Of a stretch of 64,000 bases of DNA, positions 31,301 to 38,992 are shown one piece after another (position 1 is the first letter of the stretch; each line of letters opens with the position of its first letter). A program made the translations under genes and the position numbers. Source of the stretch: VXYL01 sp965243175 (GTDB lineage Bacteria > Pseudomonadota > Gammaproteobacteria > Pseudomonadales > Azotimanducaceae); the NCBI GenBank assembly GCA_965243175.1, contig OZ251532.1, forward strand, positions 2,542,001-2,606,000, written 5' to 3'. The notes under the pieces were generated by a model. That model was not told the origin of the DNA. It did not search any database and worked only from the letters and a program-made list of their open reading frames with translations.

Positions 31301-32021
31301 CGGCCTGGGTTCGCTGCGACTGCTGCGCTTGGACGGCAACCCAGGCGCACCCTTCGCGCTGCCGGTGAAGCTGGAACGCATGGACGCCGAGCCATCGGCG
31401 CCGCCACCAGCAACCTTGCAAGCGACCATGCCGCTGGGCGCACCGTTCGAAACGATGCTCGGCTTGGCGACAGAGGGCGGCACGTTCGCGAACGGCAGCG
31501 CTGAATCGAATACGACCGTGGCGGCCGGGGAAACGGCCAGCGCCTCGTTCACCTTGGACTCGGCAACGGGCTTCGCAAGAGCCTCGCTGACGGTGCCGGA
31601 ACTGCCGGACCGCCTCTGCATGAACGGCCCATGCTGGCAAGGCTTCGCCTTCGAAGCGGCCGCACCCCTGCCGCTGTTCGCCCGCCCGCCACAGGCCCTC
31701 GCCGCGCCGGAACCGGAGACGCTGTTCGGCGAAGGTCTGCGCGTAGCGCTCTCCTCCTTGGCCGAACCTGGCGAGCCGGGCGACCAGCTGGAGTGGAGCG
31801 TTCGTTCGTCCGATGCATCGATAGCGACGGCACGGCTCGCCGACGGCGCCCTGCTGGTCGAACCGCAGCCCGGCGCGGAAGGCACGGTCATGGTGGAGGC
31901 AACCGCAACCGACGCCAACGGCCAGACGGCAACGGTCCGCTTCGAGGTCCAAGTGGAGTTCCACTGGCCCACCACCCCCACCCGCGGCTGGCGTGGCATC
32001 ATCCTGAACGGTCAGCTCTGA
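28323..32021 (+). CDS. Secreted modular protein, copy 1: Calx-beta, cadherin-like and LRR domains
   Basis: This 1,232-residue protein begins at a GTG with AAGGAGGT six bases upstream. A signal peptide ends at about APVAAQ. Two Calx-beta repeats start near residues 396 and 515, each with the acidic VDDD loop expected to bind calcium. A cadherin-like/Ig-like domain starts near residue 646 (PPEVVAAPG, then FRDPDGDALSYSAVS). A further Calx-beta-like segment and an LRR N-cap (GVCDRTRAVRRALL, CEEPAPADL) follow, then about five leucine-rich repeats (residues about 904-1019). A bacterial Ig-like C-terminal domain ends TRGWRGIILNGQL. No membrane anchor or autotransporter barrel is visible, so it is probably secreted or surface-attached. 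A role in adhesion or host interaction is inference. Confidence 0.85.
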   Translation: MPIEDSLWRCGMAGKSRLAGAPRLCAFLAASLLALATAPVAAQTASITSTPPNGTHYVAGDAITSRITFSPGLESGSVHTAEMKLDIGGTERRASSTSTWVRGLTSVNFSYTVTADDFDTDGISIPANAVDTMGSTWRALVQGVQVNINLNNAAVGAQASQQVIGSAASITATSPAALHEDNLNTATISVGLTGTAFGSGVAASSFELETTITGVTINSVSSVSSGDTSATLTLSSTADLTTAADLAVKVLAAAHSGTMDLTTGTVRVSPVAYLSVGPGIGARVIDIAVDEGYAGFYYIEANTDPGAGCTGGVTIGITSGDPAITVSPASFTFTTGNWTTPVEVTATAVQDGNVVDETVTISHTVTTGCAGTYPTTLAISSVRATVDDDDTGIFSIDSPRVVEGDSGTTPMIFTVTLAPAAAVQTTVDYTYALSGSAISGVDHAAVTPSSGTLTFAPGETSKAITVTVNGDTDMEPDEGIGIQLRNPGPSGFALASGSGRMASGIIVDDDRPTLTIDSPRVTEGDSGTTQMTFTVRLSPASTGQVTATWGDTGNGTAESGSDYTAPAPRTLTFAAGETSKTIMVEVQGDSDIEPDETVLAAIANPNPSGTPIRDAAGDIVTSAIGVGTIVDDDAPTPPQPSGPNRPPEVVAAPGVVVLASGDAATISLSGVFRDPDGDALSYSAVSADPRVATATVAGSTLRIFGIRTGNAAIAVTAEDPQGLSARVDVRVGVLGTACSTAPAQAPEGRTATVVAELAVATESSTTVRWRVVPDADPATADADAGEHGGASGEVEIRAGDRCADIEIPILDDADAEPAREWFAVEMWLRNGGEAELTRSTVPVAVLEGVCDRTRAVRRALLAATDKRGCEEPAPADLRRVWTLDLDGAGLRAFATEDLGGLTGLRTLDLTGNALAGLPPLPEATRLERLLLGGNALESVPLDALPAPERLRGIVLSDNALADLPADAFASVPGLRSLRLDGNDLRTLPDGLFAGLGSLRLLRLDGNPGAPFALPVKLERMDAEPSAPPPATLQATMPLGAPFETMLGLATEGGTFANGSAESNTTVAAGETASASFTLDSATGFARASLTVPELPDRLCMNGPCWQGFAFEAAAPLPLFARPPQALAAPEPETLFGEGLRVALSSLAEPGEPGDQLEWSVRSSDASIATARLADGALLVEPQPGAEGTVMVEATATDANGQTATVRFEVQVEFHWPTTPTRGWRGIILNGQL
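30259..32021 (+). repeat. Shared C-terminal block, copy 1 of 3
   Basis: About 1.76 kb coding for the cadherin-like, LRR and Ig-like parts. It is near-identical at the DNA level to 33296-35056 and 37198-38960, with only scattered substitutions and the same length to within two bases. Confidence 0.85.
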
Positions 32022-32032
32022 CGATGCTCGGC

Positions 32033-32067
32033 TTCAAACAACAGGCGTCGCCGGCGATCGGAGAGCG
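32033..32067 (+). pseudogene. Remnant of the DNA methyltransferase 5' region
   Basis: After copy 1, a stretch matching TTCAAACAACAGGCGTCGCC and then a GGAGAGCG match recurs. In the array it also lies just before and at the start of the intact methylase gene (38972-39018). In frame it reads PAIGER against the methylase PATGER. The remnant stops shortly afterwards at a TGA. Confidence 0.55.
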
Positions 32068-32116
32068 TGCGGGCGGATGAGGAGATCGTGATGAGAGGAA
32101 TCCCCCGGAGACGCAT

Positions 32117-35056
32117 GTGAGCGCGAGCGGGGGCCGATGTGGCCGGCCCGTGTCGGGCTCGATCGCGATCCTGGCGTTCTCGGCGCTGCTGGCGGCGCCG
32201 GCGGCGGCGCAGACGGTCGCGCCACGAATCGAAACGGTCGCCGGCACGGGCACGGGCAGCTTTAGCGGCGACGGCGGCGCGGCCACCTCGGCCACCATCA
32301 GAAACCCCAACGGGGTGGCGGTGGACAGCGCTGGCAACCTCTACATTGGCGACTCGAGCAACAACCGCATCCGCCGCGTGGACGCAGCGGGGAACATCTC
32401 GACAATCGCCGGCACGGGGTCGGGCAGCTTCGGCGGCGACGGCGGCGTGGCCACCTCGGCGCAGATCAACTTCCCCAACGGACTTGCGATGGACAGCGCT
32501 GGCAACCTCTACGTTGCGGACGAGAACAACCACCGCATCCGCCGGGTGGACGCAGCGGGGAACATCTCGACATTCGCCGGCACGGGGGCGGGCGGGATTT
32601 TCGGCGCCTTCGGCGGCGACGGCGGCCCGGCCACCGCGGCGGCGTTCCGCTACCCTCCAAACATCGCGCTGGACAGTGCCGGCAATCTCTACATTGCGGA
32701 CTATGGCAACCGCCGCGTCCGCAAGGTGGATGCAGCGGGGAACATCTCGACAATCGCCGGCACGGGGGCGGCCGGCTTCAGCGGCGATGGCGGCCCGGCC
32801 ACCGCGGCACCGGTCGATGGCCCCACTGGGGTTGTGTTCGACAGCGCCGGCAACCTCTACATTTCGGACACGAACAACCACCGCATCCGCAAGGTGGACC
32901 CATCAGGGATTATCTCGACAATCGCCGGCACGGGGTCGCTCGGCTTCAGCGGCGACGGCGGCCAGGCCACCGCGGCGCAGATCAACTTCCCCCGACATGT
33001 TGCGTTGGACGGCGCCGGCAACCTCTACATTGCGGATGCGTCCAACCACCGCATCCGCCGGATAGATGCATCGGGGATCATCTCGACAGTCGCCGGCACG
33101 GGGACGGGCGGCTTCGGTGGCGATGGCGGCGCACCCACCTCGGCGCAAATCAACGATCCCAGAGGGATCGCGGTGGACAGCGCCAGCAGATACATCTACA
33201 TCGCGGACTCCGACAACCATCGCATTCGCCGCATCTCCGGCGTTGCCGAGCCAGCACCGCCGCCGGAGGAAGAGGGGCAGGGCGGTGCCGGTGCGCCGGA
33301 GGTGGTCGCGGCGCCGGGCATCGTGACGCTGCCGGTGGGCGGGTCGGCGGAGGTCGATCTGTCGAGGGTGTTCCGCGATCCGGACAGCGACGCGCTGTCG
33401 TACTCGGCGGTCTCGACGAACCCGCGGGTGGCGACCGCGACGGTGGCGGGAAGTGTGCTGCGCATCTTCGGCGTCCGCACCGGCAACGTCGCGATCGCGG
33501 TCACGGCGGAAGACCCACAGGGACTCACGGCGCGGGCCGACGTGCGCGTCGGGGTGATCGGCACGGCATGCTCGACGGCCCCGGCGCAAGCGCCGGAGGG
33601 CCGCACGGCGACAGTGGTCGCGGAACTGGCGGCGGCCGCGGAGAGTTCGACGACGGTGCGCTGGCGGGTGGTTCCCGACTCCAACCCGGCGACTGCGAAC
33701 GCGGACGCCGGGGAGCACGGCGGGGCGTCCGGCGAAGTGGAGATTCAAGCCGGCGACCGCTGCGCCGACATCGAGATCCCGATTCTGGACGACGCGGACG
33801 CGGAGCCCGCGCGCGAATGGTTCGCGGTGGAGATGTCGCTGCGCAACGGCGGCGAGGCGCGGCTGACGCGCGCGACGGTTCCGGTGGCGGTGCTGGAAGG
33901 CGTCTGCGACCGAACGCGGGCAGTGCGCCGAGCGCTGCTCGCGGCGACGGACAAGCGCGGCTGCGAAGAGCCGGCGCCGGCGGACTTGCGACGGGTGTGG
34001 ACGCTGGATCTCGACGGCGTCGGCCTGAATGCATTCGCGACCGAGGACTTGGGCGGCCTCACCGGTCTGCGCAGGCTCGATCTGACAGGCAACGCCCTCG
34101 CCGGACTGCCGGCGCTGCCCGAAGCAACGCGGCTCGAACGTCTTCTGCTGGGCGGCAACGCGCTGGAATCGGTGCCGCTGGATGCCCTGCCGGCGCCGGA
34201 GCGGCTGCGCGGCATCGTGCTTTCGGACAACGCGCTCGCCGACCTGCCAGCGGACGCCTTCGCATCGGCGCCAGCCTTGCGCTCCCTGCGTCTCGACGGC
34301 AACCGCCTGCGTACGCTGCCGGACGGCCTGTTCGCCGGCCTGGGTTCGCTGCGGCTGCTGCGCTTGGACGGCAACCCAGGCACACCGTTCGCGCTGCCAG
34401 TGAAGCTGGAGCGCATGGACGCCGAGCCGTGGGCGCCGCCACCCGCAACCCTGCAAGCGACCATGCCGCTGGGCGCACCGTTCGAGACGATGCTCGGCCT
34501 CGCTGCGGAAGGCGGCACCTTCGCGGACGGCAGCCCCGAATCGAATGCGACAGTGGCGGCCGGCGAAACGGCCAGCGCAACGTTCACCCTGGACTCGGCA
34601 ACGGGCTTCGCAAGAGCCTCGCTGACGGTGCCGAAGTTGCCCGACCGCCTCTGCACGAACGGCCCATGCTGGCAAGGCTTCTCCTTGCAAGCAGGCGCGC
34701 CCTTGCCACTGTTCGCCCGCCCGCCGCAGGTCCTCGCCACGCCGGAACCGGAGACGCTGTTCGGCGAAGGTCTGCGCGTGGCGCTCTCCTCCTTGGCGGA
34801 GCTTGGCGAGCCGGGCGGCCAACTGGAATGGAGCGTTCGTTCCTCCGACGCATCGGTAGCGACCGCGCGAGTCGCCGACGGCACCCTGCTGGTCGAACCG
34901 CAACCCGGCGCGGAAGGCACCGCCATGGTGGAAGCAACCGCAACCGACGCCAACGGCCAAACGGCAACGGTCCGCTTCGAGGTCGACGTGGAGTTCCACT
35001 GGCCCACCACCCCCACCCGCGGCTGGCGCGGCATCATCCTGAACGGCCAGCCCTGA
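32117..35056 (+). CDS. Secreted modular protein, copy 2: NHL repeats, cadherin-like and LRR domains
   Basis: This 979-residue paralogue starts at a GTG (GGAG five bases upstream). A signal peptide (IAILAFSALLAAPAAAQ) is followed by six NHL-type repeats of about 56 residues (residues about 38-375). Their consensus is ISTIAGTG, GDGG-AT, DSAGNLYIAD and NNHRIR. This predicts a six-bladed beta-propeller head replacing the Calx-beta head of copies 1 and 3. From residue about 393 the protein is nearly the same as the other two: cadherin-like domain, Calx-beta-like segment, LRR N-cap and repeats (residues about 652-768), and the Ig-like end TRGWRGIILNGQP. The different head on an almost identical body points to domain shuffling. 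It lacks the upstream leader seen in the other copies. Confidence 0.85.
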   Translation: MSASGGRCGRPVSGSIAILAFSALLAAPAAAQTVAPRIETVAGTGTGSFSGDGGAATSATIRNPNGVAVDSAGNLYIGDSSNNRIRRVDAAGNISTIAGTGSGSFGGDGGVATSAQINFPNGLAMDSAGNLYVADENNHRIRRVDAAGNISTFAGTGAGGIFGAFGGDGGPATAAAFRYPPNIALDSAGNLYIADYGNRRVRKVDAAGNISTIAGTGAAGFSGDGGPATAAPVDGPTGVVFDSAGNLYISDTNNHRIRKVDPSGIISTIAGTGSLGFSGDGGQATAAQINFPRHVALDGAGNLYIADASNHRIRRIDASGIISTVAGTGTGGFGGDGGAPTSAQINDPRGIAVDSASRYIYIADSDNHRIRRISGVAEPAPPPEEEGQGGAGAPEVVAAPGIVTLPVGGSAEVDLSRVFRDPDSDALSYSAVSTNPRVATATVAGSVLRIFGVRTGNVAIAVTAEDPQGLTARADVRVGVIGTACSTAPAQAPEGRTATVVAELAAAAESSTTVRWRVVPDSNPATANADAGEHGGASGEVEIQAGDRCADIEIPILDDADAEPAREWFAVEMSLRNGGEARLTRATVPVAVLEGVCDRTRAVRRALLAATDKRGCEEPAPADLRRVWTLDLDGVGLNAFATEDLGGLTGLRRLDLTGNALAGLPALPEATRLERLLLGGNALESVPLDALPAPERLRGIVLSDNALADLPADAFASAPALRSLRLDGNRLRTLPDGLFAGLGSLRLLRLDGNPGTPFALPVKLERMDAEPWAPPPATLQATMPLGAPFETMLGLAAEGGTFADGSPESNATVAAGETASATFTLDSATGFARASLTVPKLPDRLCTNGPCWQGFSLQAGAPLPLFARPPQVLATPEPETLFGEGLRVALSSLAELGEPGGQLEWSVRSSDASVATARVADGTLLVEPQPGAEGTAMVEATATDANGQTATVRFEVDVEFHWPTTPTRGWRGIILNGQP
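32230..33240 (+). repeat. Six coding NHL repeats of about 168 bp
   Basis: Periodic units within copy 2, each beginning near an ATCTCGACAATCGCCGGCAC-like stretch. They are coding repeats of a beta-propeller, not a CRISPR array. Confidence 0.85.
33296..35056 (+). repeat. Shared C-terminal block, copy 2 of 3
   Basis: The same 1.76 kb block as in copies 1 and 3; the homology starts abruptly where the NHL head ends. Confidence 0.85.
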
Positions 35057-35068
35057 CAACGCTCGATG

Positions 35069-35158
35069 TCCTCCCGACGCGGATAGCACGACGATGCGCA
35101 GTTGCTCGTCGTAACTGGTGCGCCCGCTCATATGCTGCAACGTGACGCGCGCCTTCAA
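35069..35158 (-). pseudogene. Degenerate lysS fragment (OB-fold region)
   Basis: On the minus strand this spacer encodes KARVTLQHMSGR, against KASFVTLQDMSGR in lysS. After an insertion of about 26 bases, the next lysS block (GTGCTATC and CGTCGGGA) is also kept. The matching part of lysS is about 25644-25700. No start or complete frame is present. Confidence 0.6.
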
Positions 35159-35178
35159 GGGACGATGGTGTGCTGTGG

Positions 35179-35249
35179 TACGCTCATGCGCCACTGTCGA
35201 AACCTCCTTCCATGCAGGAGCGACAGGCGACCGCGGCATCGAAGGAGGT
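35179..35249 (+). promoter_or_regulatory. Promoter candidate and Shine-Dalgarno-sequestering leader of copy 3
   Basis: TGG-TACGCT (-10 at 35179-35184) is followed by a leader in which ACCTCCTT (35202-35209) is the exact complement of the ribosome site AAGGAGGT (35242-35249). A competing short hairpin, CTCCT with AGGAG (35216-35220), would free the site. The same layout precedes copy 1. Confidence 0.5.
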
Positions 35250-35255
35250 TGATCA

Positions 35256-38200
35256 GTGCGTACCGAAGATTCCCTCGGGCGTTGCGGCATGGCGGGCAAG
35301 AGTCGTCTCGCCGGCGCAGCGCGTCTTTGCGCCGTCCTCGCCGCGCCGCTCCTCGCCCTCGTCGCCGCGCCGGCCGCGGCGCAGGTGACGGTGTCCATCA
35401 CCTCGACCCCGGCCAACGGAACCCATTACGTCGCCGGAGAGGCGATCACCACCCGGATCAGCGGACTCGCCAACGGCGTAGTGACCACGCATCCCAACCA
35501 ATTTTCCGCGAGCCGGATGGCTCTCGACATCGGCGGCGTCACGCGACAGGCCAGCGTGACCACGGTCCTCAGTCCCCCCAATTACCCGCGCAGTGCGGAC
35601 TTTTCCTACACGGTGACGGTGGACGACTTCGACACCGACGGCGTCTCCATTCCGCAGAACTCCATCAGCGGCACGGAGTGGCGAAGGGGAGCAACCAACC
35701 CTATCGACCGCGATCACGCCGCCCTGCCCGCCCAGGCCGGCCAGCAGGTCATCGGCAGCGCGGCGTCGATTTCGTCCACTTCTCCGGCGATCCTGCACGA
35801 GAACAACCTCGACACCGCCACCGTCACCGTGGCGCTGACCGGCGTGACGTTCGGGAGCGGGGTGACGGCGTCGAGCTTCGAGCTGGTGACGACGATGACC
35901 GGCGTCACGGTCAACAGCGTGTCCAGCGTGTCCAGCGGCGACACGTCGGCGACCCTGACGCTTGCGTCGACGGCCAACCTATTGGCCGCCGCCAATCTGG
36001 CGGTGAGGGTGCTGGCGGCCGCCCATACGGGCGGCACGGACCTGACCACCGGGACGGTCCCCGTAGCGTGGGTTGCGGAGTGGACTTTTGGCCCCGGTGC
36101 CGGCGCCACAGTGATCGACATGGCGGTGGAGGAGGGCTACGCGGGGTTCTACCGCATGGAACCGAGCACGGATCCGGGCGCTAGCTGCACCGGCGGCGTG
36201 ACGATAGGGATCGCCTCCGACAACCCGGCCGTCACCGTGTCGCCAACGCAGTTCGGTTTCGACTCCACGGACTGGGGGACCACGTCGGTGGAGGTAACGG
36301 CGACCGCCGTGGAGGACGACAACGTCGTGGACGAGACGGTGACGATCAGCCACACGGTGACCACCGGCTGCACCGGCACCTACCCGACGACGCTTGCCAT
36401 CTTCAGCGTGCGGATGACGGTGGACGACGACGACACGGGGATCTTCTCGATCGACTCGCCGCGGGTGGTGGAGGGCGACAGCGGCCCGACGCCGATGATC
36501 TTCACCGTGACCCTGTCCCCGGCCGCGGCGGTTCAGGCGACGGTGGCCTACGGCTACGTGATGAGCGGATCGGCGACCTCCGGCGTGGACCACGCGGCGA
36601 TTCCGTCCGGCACACTGACCTTCGCGGCGGGCGAGACGAGCAAGACCATCTCCGTGACGGTGAACGGCGACACCGACCAGGAGCCGGACGAGGGCATCGG
36701 GGTGCAGTTGATCAACCCCGCGCCGTCCGGGTTCGCCCTCGCGTCGGGGAGGGGGAGGCTGGCGAGCGGGATCATCGTCGACGACGACAGGCCCACGCTG
36801 ACCATCGATTCGCCGCGCGTGGCGGAGGGGAACTCCGGGACGACGCAACTGGTGTTCACGGTGACGCTGTCGCCGGCGAGCACGGGACAGGTGACGGTGG
36901 ACTGGGCGGATGTGGGCGACTCCACGGCGGAGTCGGGGAGCGACTACACGGCGCTGGCCGGCGGGACGCTGACCTTCGCCGCCGGCGATACGAGCAAGAC
37001 GATCTCGGTGGAGGTGCTGGGAGACGGGGCGATCGAACCCGACGAGACGGTGCGGATGGGACTCTTCAACCAGGTTCCGTCCGGGACGCCTTTCCGCGGC
37101 GCGGACGGGACGGTCTTCCTGATGAACGTCGTCGGCGTCGGAACGATCGTGGACGACGATGCCCCGGCCCGCCGGCGACCCTCGGGACCCAATCGCCCGC
37201 CAGAGGTCGTAGCAGCGCCCGACATTGTGCTGTTGGCATCGGGCGATGCGGCGACGATCTCGCTGTCCAGAGTGTTCCGGGATCCCGACGGCGACGCGCT
37301 GTCGTACTCGGCGGTCTCGGCGGACCCGAGGGTGGCGACCGCGACGGTAGCGGGAAGCGAGTTGCGCATCTTCGGCATCCGCACCGGCAACGCCGCGATC
37401 GCGGTCACCGCGGAAGACCCGCAGGGACTCTCGACGCGCGTCGACGTGCGCGTCGGGGTGCTGGGAACGGCGTGCTCGACGGCCCCGGCGCAGGCGCCGG
37501 AGGGCCGCACGGCGACAGTGGTCGCGGAACTGGCGGCGGCCACGGAAAGTTCGACGACGGTGCGCTGGCGCGTGGTTCCCGACGCCGACCCGGCGACTGC
37601 GGACGCGGACGCCGGCGAGCACGGCGGGGCGTCCGGGGAAGTGGAGATCCGCGCCGGCGACCGCTGCGCCGACATCGAGATCCCGATCCTTGACGACGCG
37701 GACGCGGAGCCGGCGCGCGAGTGGTTCGTGGTGGAGATGTGGCTGCGCGACAGCGGCGAGGCGGAGCTGACGCGCTCGATGGTTCCGGTCGCTGTGCTGG
37801 AAGGCGTGTGCGACCGAACGCGGGCCGTGCGCCGAGCGCTGCTGGCGGCGACGGACAAGCGCGGCTGCGAAGAACCTGCGCCGGCGGATTTGCGAGCGGT
37901 GCGGACGCTGGATCTCGACGGCGTCGGCTTGAGCGCATTCGCGACCGAGGATTTGGGCGGCCTCACCGGCCTGCGCACGCTGGACCTCACCGGCAACGCC
38001 CTCGCCGGCCTGCCGCCGCTGCCGGAAGCGACGCGGCTCGAACGTCTTCTGCTGGGCGGCAACGCGCTGGAATCGGTGCCGCTGGATGCCCTGCCGGTGC
38101 CGGAGCGACTGCGCGGCATCGTGCTCTCGGACAACGCGCTCGCCGACCTGCCAGCGGACGCCTTCGCATCTGTGCCAGAGTTGCGCTCCCTGCGTCTCGA

Positions 38201-38960
38201 CGGCAACGATCTGCGAACGCTGCCGGACGGCCTGTTCGCCGGCCTGGGTTCGCTGCGGCTGCTGCGCTTGGACGGCAACCCGGGCGCGCCCTTCGCGCTG
38301 CCGGTGAAGCTGGAGCGCACGGATGCCGAGCCGTGGGCGCCGCCACCCGCAACCCTGCAAGCAGCCATGCCGGTAGGCGCACCGTTCGAGACGATGCTCG
38401 GCCTCGCGGCGGAGGGCGGTGCCTTCGCGGACGGCAGCCCCGAATCGAACACGACAGTGGCGGCCGGCGAAACGGCCAGCCCAAGTTTCACCCTGGACTC
38501 GGCGACAGGCTTTGCAAGAGCCTCGCTGACGGTGCCGGAGTTGCCCGACCGCCTCTGCATGAACGGCCCATGCTGGCAAGGCTTCGCCTTGGAAGCGGTC
38601 GCACCGCTGCCACTGTTCGCCCGCCCGCCACAGGCCCTCGCCGCGCCGGAACCGGAGACGCTGTTCGGCGAAGGTCTGCGCGTGGCGCTTTCCTCCTTGG
38701 TGGAACCCGGCGAGCCGGGCGGCGTACTGGAATGGAGCGTTCGTTCCTCCGATGCGTCGGTGGCGACCGCGCGAGTCGCCGACGGCACCCTGTTGGTCGA
38801 ACCGCAACCCGGCGCGGAAGGCACGGTCATGGTGGAAGCAACCGCAACCGACGCCAACGGCCAGACGGCAACCGTCCGCCTCGAGGTCCACGTGGAGTTC
38901 CACTGGCCCACCACCCCCACCCGCGGCTGGCGCGGCATCATCCTGAACGGCCAGCCCTGA
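35256..38960 (+). CDS. Secreted modular protein, copy 3: Calx-beta, cadherin-like and LRR domains
   Basis: This 1,234-residue protein is the closest relative of copy 1, with similarity along its whole length. It has a GTG start with AAGGAGGT, a signal peptide ending APAAAQ, two Calx-beta domains (near residues 398 and 518), a cadherin-like domain (near 647), an LRR N-cap with CDRTRAVRRAL and repeats from about 906, and the same Ig-like C terminus. Differences from copy 1 are concentrated in the first 150 residues and between the Calx-beta units. The DNA methyltransferase starts 32 bases after its stop, on the same strand, and may be co-transcribed. Confidence 0.85.
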   Translation: MRTEDSLGRCGMAGKSRLAGAARLCAVLAAPLLALVAAPAAAQVTVSITSTPANGTHYVAGEAITTRISGLANGVVTTHPNQFSASRMALDIGGVTRQASVTTVLSPPNYPRSADFSYTVTVDDFDTDGVSIPQNSISGTEWRRGATNPIDRDHAALPAQAGQQVIGSAASISSTSPAILHENNLDTATVTVALTGVTFGSGVTASSFELVTTMTGVTVNSVSSVSSGDTSATLTLASTANLLAAANLAVRVLAAAHTGGTDLTTGTVPVAWVAEWTFGPGAGATVIDMAVEEGYAGFYRMEPSTDPGASCTGGVTIGIASDNPAVTVSPTQFGFDSTDWGTTSVEVTATAVEDDNVVDETVTISHTVTTGCTGTYPTTLAIFSVRMTVDDDDTGIFSIDSPRVVEGDSGPTPMIFTVTLSPAAAVQATVAYGYVMSGSATSGVDHAAIPSGTLTFAAGETSKTISVTVNGDTDQEPDEGIGVQLINPAPSGFALASGRGRLASGIIVDDDRPTLTIDSPRVAEGNSGTTQLVFTVTLSPASTGQVTVDWADVGDSTAESGSDYTALAGGTLTFAAGDTSKTISVEVLGDGAIEPDETVRMGLFNQVPSGTPFRGADGTVFLMNVVGVGTIVDDDAPARRRPSGPNRPPEVVAAPDIVLLASGDAATISLSRVFRDPDGDALSYSAVSADPRVATATVAGSELRIFGIRTGNAAIAVTAEDPQGLSTRVDVRVGVLGTACSTAPAQAPEGRTATVVAELAAATESSTTVRWRVVPDADPATADADAGEHGGASGEVEIRAGDRCADIEIPILDDADAEPAREWFVVEMWLRDSGEAELTRSMVPVAVLEGVCDRTRAVRRALLAATDKRGCEEPAPADLRAVRTLDLDGVGLSAFATEDLGGLTGLRTLDLTGNALAGLPPLPEATRLERLLLGGNALESVPLDALPVPERLRGIVLSDNALADLPADAFASVPELRSLRLDGNDLRTLPDGLFAGLGSLRLLRLDGNPGAPFALPVKLERTDAEPWAPPPATLQAAMPVGAPFETMLGLAAEGGAFADGSPESNTTVAAGETASPSFTLDSATGFARASLTVPELPDRLCMNGPCWQGFALEAVAPLPLFARPPQALAAPEPETLFGEGLRVALSSLVEPGEPGGVLEWSVRSSDASVATARVADGTLLVEPQPGAEGTVMVEATATDANGQTATVRLEVHVEFHWPTTPTRGWRGIILNGQP
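37198..38960 (+). repeat. Shared C-terminal block, copy 3 of 3
   Basis: The same 1.76 kb block as at 30259-32021 and 33296-35056. Confidence 0.85.
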
Positions 38961-38992
38961 CAGCGCCTGATTTCAAACAACAGGCGTCGCCA

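Noticed and set aside
28320..31964. Very long open frame antisense to modular protein copy 1 (1,214 codons), with a similar one at 35979-38903
   Set aside because: It is a frame without stops, caused by strong GC codon bias in the repeat array. Its translation is low-complexity and arginine/glutamine-rich with no signal or domain, while the plus-strand reading has a signal peptide, domains and a perfect ribosome site.
32115..32120. ATGTGA start-stop at the beginning of copy 2
   Set aside because: Overlaps the GTG start by chance; there is no spacing for a separate ribosome site.
32230..33240. Regular repeats of about 168 bp that could suggest a CRISPR-like or satellite array
   Set aside because: They are in frame, degenerate at third codon positions and encode NHL propeller blades.
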